Source of the DNA: Calliphora vicina
Lineage: Eukaryota; Arthropoda; Insecta; Diptera; Calliphoridae
Assembly: GCF_958450345.1 (NCBI RefSeq)
Contig: NC_088780.1
Span: 129,780,226 to 129,844,225, forward strand
Reading direction: 5' to 3'
DNA: 64,000 nucleotides
Position 1 is the stretch's first letter. Every line of letters begins with the position of its first letter. The position numbers and the translations under genes are program-made. The notes under the pieces are model-generated. The model was not told where the DNA came from, did not search any database, and was given only the letters and a program-made list of their open reading frames with translations. Below are positions 58,018 through 64,000 of this stretch, one piece after another.

Positions 58018-58560
58018 TTGAAAGTTAATCTTATATTGGAGCTATGGGCAATTGTGGACTTATCGTCACAAAATCCAGTACATGGTATAATTTTTACATT
58101 CATACAACTGATCTGTGTAAAATTATGGTTTGATATCGATATTTATAAGACATTTATATATAGGTTAAAGTGTTTTTCGGAAGATTTTTGTGTACATATG
58201 GATTGTTAATGTCGAATTTCTCTAATCTAATTACGATATTTATAAGAGATTTACATGTATTTAAGATATTTTTGGATGTGAACCTAATATGGGAGCTATG
58301 ATCATGAATATGGGCCGATCTCTATGCGATTTTTGTAAGACATTTTTGCTTAGTTTAGTGATTTTAGAAAGTGGATTGTAGCAATCGAAGCTACATTTAA
58401 TGGTATTATCTATATTATCAATAATATATTTAAAGAAAAAACCTTTATATTCCAAAAATACTGACGCCAGAAGAAAAATTTTGAGAAAGGGTATCTTAGA
58501 ATTAGACTTTTATATTAGTTGGGAACATCCACAACTTTTTTTTTTGGTCACCCTAATGTA
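58018..58560 (-). repeat. Old, strongly diverged INE-1-like copy
   Basis: GGAGCTATGGGCAATTGTGG and GGGAGCTATGATCATGAATA echo the paired blocks (GGGGGCTATG-x-x-TAATTATGGACCGATC) of the family read in minus orientation, with similar spacing. GTGTTTTTCGGAAG and TTTAAGATATTTTTGGATGT match the intervening motif. The termini are not recognisable. Confidence 0.5.
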
Positions 58561-59539
58561 TGTCCTTATATTGTGAAGATGGTTTAGTTATATTTGTTTT
58601 ATTTTGGGTGGATTTGAATGTGAGTAATTGCAGTAATTTAACAATAAAACTAATGAATTTTTATTGATTTCAACAAATTGCCTCTTGGGAAAAGTTATAA
58701 AGAAGAAAGATATACAATCTAAGGAATTGCATCATAAAATGAGAAAAAGCTAAAATAAATATAAAATTAGATGAAATATGTTGCCCGTAATGGCAAAAAG
58801 CTGGTGGTAATTTTTTTCAGTTAGCTACACATACATACATATATATAAAAGAGCGAATTTGCTAAGTGACTGACTGATTCAACATTGGCTGTCCAAACGA
58901 CAAATGGTTGAGACATTAAATTTTGTCTCATAGGTATAATTTTCTCTATGCCTATGTAGATCCACCATTAAGGGGATTTTGGAATTTCTAAGGTTTAAGG
59001 GATGAAACTGGATAAATTTGGTAACATTATATCTTCTAAACTAAAACCGATCTAAAAAAATTAAAAATGACCAGTCTAACTATAAAAGAAATTTTAAAGT
59101 TAATTTTTGTTAAAGTCGACTTTATTTTAAAATAGAACTTTCGGTTTTATCGTACAATAAGGAATATTTTAAATCAGCTTTCAAAACATTTCCCAACTCA
59201 TACATTCAAAGAAATGAAAATATTTTTCAATGAAAGTAAATAAAAGAAAGAAATTTAAAAAAATTTAAAAAAAAATACATAAAAGTTCAAAACATAAAGC
59301 TTATGTATTTTAAAGTAATTAAACAACATTTTAAATTATATTTGCAATTTGTTTTATGGTACGAAATTTAAAATAATATATTTAATAAATTCAAAGAAAT
59401 GTAAATAATTTTCAATGAAAGTAAATAAAAGAAAGAAATTTCAAAAATTGAATAAAAATAAAAAATATACATAAAAGTTCAAAACATAAAGCTTATGTAT
59501 TTTAAAGTATTAAAACAACATTTTAAATTATATTTGAAA

Positions 59540-62500
59540 CTAGCTGAACCGACAGACGTTGTCCTGTCCAAATTAAAAAAATGATTGTGTTCGATTTGTG
59601 AGAAGTGGTTCGAAAAGGGTAAAAATAATTAAAAAGGAAAAAAACGTATTATTGAATGATAATTTTTATTCATATCTATCTATATATTCTATATATGTAA
59701 ATAAAAATCAAATGTCGTTCGTTGGTAATTGCATCAGTAGAGAACGGCTGGACCGATTTAACTATTTTTTAATGTTCGCCATACATAGTCCGCAAAAGTT
59801 TTTACATAAATAAAAATTGTTCACGTCCACTAATACGCCCACTTATTAAATACGTCTCCAAAATACATCGATCAATCATATTTCTGACCAAACATCGATT
59901 TTCTATATAAAAACTCAAAATATCTAAATTCGCTAATAACTTGGCCAATAAGCGTCTAATCAAGAAAAGCGGCTCGATCTGTGATCACTCATATTTCGGA
60001 CCAAAAATCGATTTTTTATATAAAAACTCAAAATATCTAAATTCGCTGATAACTTGGCCAATAAGCGTTTAATCAAGAAAAGGAGTTCGATCTGTGATCA
60101 CTCATATTTCTGACCAAAAATCGATTTTTTTATATAAAAACTCAAAATATCTAAATTCGCTTATAACTTGGCTAATAAGCGTTTAATCAAGAAAAGCAGC
60201 TCGATCTGCGATCACTCATATTTCTGACCAAAAATCGATTTTTTATATAAAAACTCAAAATATCTAAATTACCTAATAACTTGGCCATTAAACGTTTAAG
60301 CAAGAAAAGAAGCTCGATCTGTGATCACTCATATTTCTTAACAAAAATCGATTTTAATATAAAAACTCAAAATATCTAAATTCGCTAATAACTTGGCCAA
60401 TAAAGCAGTTCGATCTGTGATCACTCATATTTCTGACCAAAAATCGATTTTTTATATAAAAACTCAAAATATCTAAATTCTCTAATAACTTGGCCAATAA
60501 GCGTTTAATCAAGAAAAGCGGCTCGATCTGTGATCACTCATATTTCGGACCAAAAATCGATTTTTTATATAAAAACTCAAAATATCTAAATTCGCTGATA
60601 ACTTGGCCAATAAGCGTTTAATCAAGAAAAGGAGTTCGATCTGTGATCACTCATATTTCTTATTGGCCAAGTTATTAGCGAATTTAGATATTTAGAGTTT
60701 TTATATAAAAAAAATTGATTTTTGGTCAGAAATATGAGTGATCACAGATCGAACTCCTTTTCTTGATTAAACGCTTATTGGCCAAGTTATTAGCGAATTT
60801 AGATATTTTGAGTTTTTATATAAAAAATCGATTTTTGGTCAGAAATATGAGTGATCACAGATCGAACTGCTTTATTGGCCAAGTTATTAGCGAATTTAGA
60901 TATTTTGAGTTTTTATATTAAAATCGATTTTTGTTAAGAAATATGAGTGATCACAGATCGAGCTTCTTTTCTTGCTTAAACGTTTAATGGCCAAGTTATT
61001 AGGTAATTTAGATATTTTGAGTTTTTATATAAAAAATCGATTTTTGGTCAGAAATATGAGTGATCGCAGATCGAACTGCTTTTCTTGATTAAACGCTTAT
61101 TAGCCAAGTTATAAGCGAATTTAGATATTTTGAGTTTTTATATAAAAAAATCGATTTTTGGTCAGAAATATGAGTGATCACAGATCGAACTCCTTTTCTT
61201 GATTAAACGCTTATTGGCCAAGTTATCAGCGAATTTAGATATTTTGAGTTTTTATATAAAAAATCGATTTTTGGTCCGAAATATGAGTGATCACAGATCG
61301 AGCCGCTTTTCTTGATTAGACGCTTATTGGCCAAGTTATTAGCGAATTTAGATAATTTGAGTTTTTATATAGAAAATCGATGTTTGGTCAGAAATATGAT
61401 TGATCTGTGATCACTCATTTTTCTGACCAAAAATCGATTTTTTTTCGCTAATAACTTGGCCAATAAGCGTTTAATCAAGAAAAGGAGTTCGATCTGTGAT
61501 CACTCATATTTCTGACCAAAAATCGATTTTTTATATAAAAACTCAAAATATCTAAATTCGCTAATAGCTTGGCCAATAAGCGTTTAATCAAGAAAAGGAC
61601 CTCCATCTGTGATCACTCATATTTCTGAACAAAAATCGATTTTTTATATAAAAACTCAAAATATCTAAATTCGCTAATAACTTGGCCAATAAGCGTTTAA
61701 TCAAGAAAAGGACCTCCATCTGTCATCACTCATATTTCTGACCAAAAATCGATTTTTTATATAAAAACTCAAAATATCTAAATTTGCTAATAACTTGGCA
61801 ATAAGCGTTTAATCAAGAAATGGACCTCCATCTGTGATCACTCATATTTCTGACCAAAAATCGATTTTTTATATAAAAACTCAAAATATCTAAATTCGCT
61901 GATAACTTGGCCAATAAGCGTTTAATCAAGAAAAGGAGTTCGATCTGTGATCACTCATATTTCTGACCAAAAATCAATTTTTTTTATATAAAAACTCAAA
62001 ATATCTAAATTACCTAATAAGAAAAGAAGCTCGATCTGTGATCACTCATATTTCTTAACAAAAATTGATTTTTTATATAAAAACTCAAAATATCTAAATT
62101 CGCTAATAACTTGATCAATACGAGTTGAATCAAGTAAAGGAGCTCGATCTGTGATCACTCATATTTCTGACCAAAAATCGATTTTTATATAAAAACTCAA
62201 AATATCTGAATTCGCTAATAACTTGGCCAATAAGCGTTTAATCAAGAAAAGGACCTCCATCTGTGATCACTAATTGAGCTGTTTTTCTTGATTAAACGCT
62301 TATTGGCCAAGTTATTAGCAAATTTAGATATTTTGAGTTTTTATATAAAAAATCGATTTTTGGTCAGAAAAATTAGTGATCACAGATGGAGTTTTTTTCT
62401 TGATTAAACGCTTATTGGCGAAGTTATTAGCGAATTTAGATATTTTGAGTTTTTAGATAAAAAATCGATTTCGTGGTAAATTTTTCATTCCGTAAAAACC

Positions 62501-62604
62501 TAAGTTGGGCTATGACCAACATTTAAAAAAAAATTCGTCTAAGTCGGCCGTTCTCTCTCTACTGATGCAATTGACGAACGACATTTTATTTTTATTTATA
62601 CAGA
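59540..62604 (-). mobile_element. Helitron A3, rearranged, 3.1 kb
   Basis: The plus strand begins CTAGCTGAACCGACAGACG (reversed 3' end) after host A. It finishes with the reversed 5' end (CTACTGATGCAATTGACGAA, TTTATACAGA) near 62604. A second, plus-oriented 5' end lies inside (59684: TATATATGTAAATAAAAATC then GTCGTTCGTTGGTAATTGC). The element therefore combines two 5' ends facing each other with one 3' end, which suggests a fold-back or recombination product. The host duplication unit (TTATATTTGCAATTTG at 59340) supplies an approximate empty site. The right junction does not have the expected T. Confidence 0.75.
59871..62470. repeat. 113-bp satellite array with orientation switches
   Basis: About 23 units of the satellite found at 7064 and 33217. 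They read reverse from 59871 to about 60655, forward from 60661 to 61404, reverse from 61405 to about 62265 and forward to 62470. Segments 59871-60640 and 60660-61404 form a long imperfect palindrome. Diagnostic variants mirror each other: GCGTCTAATCAAG against CTTGATTAGACGC, TTTAAGCAAGAAAAGAAGCT against its complement, and TTCTTAACAAAAATCG against CGATTTTTGTTAAGAA. Confidence 0.9.
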
Positions 62605-62926
62605 AGAAGAGAGTTTTATGGTACGAAATTTAAAATTTATGGACTTAAAATCGACTTTAAGGCTTTTGTGGTTAGGGTGAACAAGTATATAAGTTAATTT
62701 TAAATCATATTCTTTACTTCTCAAAAAACGAAAATATATTCATAAGTATTTGGTACTTCTTGGAAAATCCATCCTTAGAATGTATCTAATTTTGGTACTC
62801 TTTCATAAGAATGTTTCCTATACATTGCCATAGTCATATGAATATTTAGTTATGAACTCCTACTACGATAATTAAATTTATTTGAGTAATATTTGTATTG
62901 CCAGTTTTTTAATTTGATAAATTAAT

Positions 62927-63054
62927 GTGCTGTTTTTCTATACCGAACGAGTACTTTGAGTGGAAATTTAACATGTGTTTTGTTATTGTAACAAAAACAA
63001 AATACATGTAAAACGTCCACTCAAAACGTCAACTCGCTATAGAAAAACAGCAAA
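62927..63054. mobile_element. Palindromic fold-back MITE, copy 2
   Basis: GTGCTGTTTTTCTATACCG, AACGAGTACTTTGAGTGG on the left and CCACTCAAAACGTCAACTCG, CTATAGAAAAACAGC on the right. Its loop is the reverse complement of the loop of copy 1 (18661-18786), so it sits in the opposite orientation. Both copies are preceded by ATAAATTAAT. Confidence 0.75.
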
Positions 63055-63202
63055 TTTTTCTCTAAAGAAAAATTGTAAATTAAAAAAAGTAGAAATTAAA
63101 ATTTCACATTATTTGAATATTTACATATGTATATAAAAATAAATACCACTGAATGAAACACTGAAAATTCGATTTAAATTATATGGAATGTATCATTTGT
63201 TG

Positions 63203-64000
63203 CAGCTACGGTCTGGGGTTTCCCGGATAATTTAATTTCCCGGGAAACGGGAATGAAAAATTTCATTTCCCGGGAATCCCGGAAATGTTTTTTTAACTAG
63301 AAAAATAAGTAAAAAAGAAAATAATTTTATAAAATTGTGTAATTTTATTAAAAAAAAAGGAAAACAATACATTACAATTCAATTGTACCCACATAAAACC
63401 AAAAAAAGTTTGTTAAAATATTTGGAGATCACTTGTTACTATAAAATTAAATATTAGCGGTATTCATGATATAGTAGAGTAAAAGAGCAATTAAGTGTCA
63501 CAAAATTATATAAATTGTGAACCTAGCTTTATAATTCGATGTCGATTAATATGTTAATGGGATTTTTAATGCACTTCTTAGATTCTTTCTTTTGATATTT
63601 ATGTTATATGTATGTCCCTCATAGAACTATGTATTTTTTTAAAAAATTGATTTGTCAGAATAACAAATGCATGCAATAAGTCATTCGACGAGAAAACTCT
63701 TTCGCTGTAAACATGTGTTGGCTTTATCATTATTAAAGCATTATAAAGACAATCAAAATGTATTCTCCGAATGCTACTTGCTTCAAATAAATCTAATTCC
63801 CGCTTAAAACTTTCAGCATTTGATTTTAAATGTATAGGGCTTTCCAATATTGATTGAATATTCTAATTGGTTTTTAAAATTTTGCTCCATTTGTATTTCG
63901 GAAACCTCATCATCAACGCTTTGAACAGATGAAGGAACATTGTGGTCAAATAGACGTTCATATATTTGCTGTCCATAAATTTTTAACATTGTGTTTTTAT
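63203..64000 (-). mobile_element. hAT element, extends past the window end
   Basis: The probable terminus is CAGCTACGGTCTGGGGTTTC at 63203, followed by repeated TTTCCCGGGAAACGGGAATG- and AATCCCGGAAATG-type motifs. Such CCCGGGA subterminal repeats also mark the element at 41921-42860. The interior encodes a hAT transposase C terminus on the minus strand. The other end lies outside the window. Confidence 0.7.
63599..64000 (-). pseudogene. hAT transposase C-terminal region, frameshifted
   Basis: Read from 64000 downwards: MLKIYGQQIYERLFDH, then SSVQSVDDEVSEIQMEQNF, then after a frameshift near 63840 ESPIHLKSNAESFKREL and DLFEASSIRRIHFDCLYNAL. IMIKPTHVYSERVFSSNDLL follows, the hAT dimerisation motif (L-x-x-KPTSVEAERAFSxAGxxxTKxRxRL in close relatives). 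After FSSND the frame departs from the family (HAFVILTNQFFKK). At least two frameshifts make it inactive. The upstream catalytic core is outside the window. Confidence 0.8.

Larger units (their letters stand above)
58838..62900 (+). mobile_element. Helitron B2 relic, split by Helitron A3
   Basis: The 5' side (ATATATATAAAAGAGCGAA, AGTGACTGACTGATTCAACA, GTCCAAACGACAAATGG) matches the first 100 bases of Helitron B1 (22396-22490). After the inserted A3, the interior motifs TTGGTACTTCTTGGAAAATC and GAATATTTAGTTATGAACTC (62750-62860) match B1 at about 22850-22970. The 3' CTAG end is not found. A directly repeated segment of about 180 bp (59210-59350 and 59393-59535, both with AAGCTTATGTATTTTAAAGT) precedes the A3 insertion. 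Confidence 0.65.

Overview
The window is AT-rich, gene-poor eukaryotic DNA made almost entirely of transposable elements, many nested in one another. It most resembles a higher fly (Diptera: Brachycera, perhaps a calyptrate such as a blow fly or house-fly relative). The best clue is a dispersed family with the same layout as the Drosophila INE-1/DINE-1 element: TATACCC start, AGGGTAT stem, GTCCGTCTGTCCGTCC core, CTTACTTGTTT end. Insect-type mariner, piggyBac, hAT and non-LTR reverse-transcriptase remnants agree. I found no intact host gene, no tRNA or rRNA gene and no bacterial-style feature. Every recognisable coding stretch is a broken transposase or reverse transcriptase.

Layout. 1-6890: decayed mariner-like transposase fragments, a large fold-back element (2708-4274) and a relic of a TIR element. 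6891-18503: an 11.6-kb Helitron-like element (family A, minus strand), almost entirely a roughly 113-bp satellite of about 98 units. 18504-22075: the other half of the split target repeat, a fold-back MITE, an INE-1-like copy and a TIR element with a 4-bp target duplication. 22076-27097: a hAT-like element holding a second Helitron family (B, 22391-24990) and a hAT MITE. 27098-32816: mostly unrecognised DNA, another hAT element and an INE-1-like copy. 32817-39964: a TIR element containing a second satellite-bearing Helitron A, itself hit by a hAT MITE. 39965-46613: piggyBac-like pieces, a 1.16-kb TIR element inside an INE-1-like copy, a hAT element, a reverse-transcriptase remnant and a Harbinger-like MITE. 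46614-57993: two more copies of the 22076 hAT family with different passengers, three INE-1-like pieces and a hAT element rich in GGTTAACC. 58018-64000: an old INE-1-like copy, a Helitron B relic split by a third Helitron A whose satellite changes orientation several times, and the end of a hAT transposase.

The strongest observations come from paralogous empty sites within the window. These fix element boundaries to the base: A|T insertion without duplication for both Helitron families, T|T insertion without duplication for the INE-1-like element, an 8-bp duplication for hAT elements, and a 4-bp duplication for the CGAGCCCTTAGCGCC family. The satellite sits inside a Helitron at all three loci. 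This suggests that a mobile element seeds the satellite and that it then expands by local duplication, to very different lengths (about 98, 49 and 23 units). Coordinates of transposon ends are exact where a target duplication or empty site is cited and approximate elsewhere.
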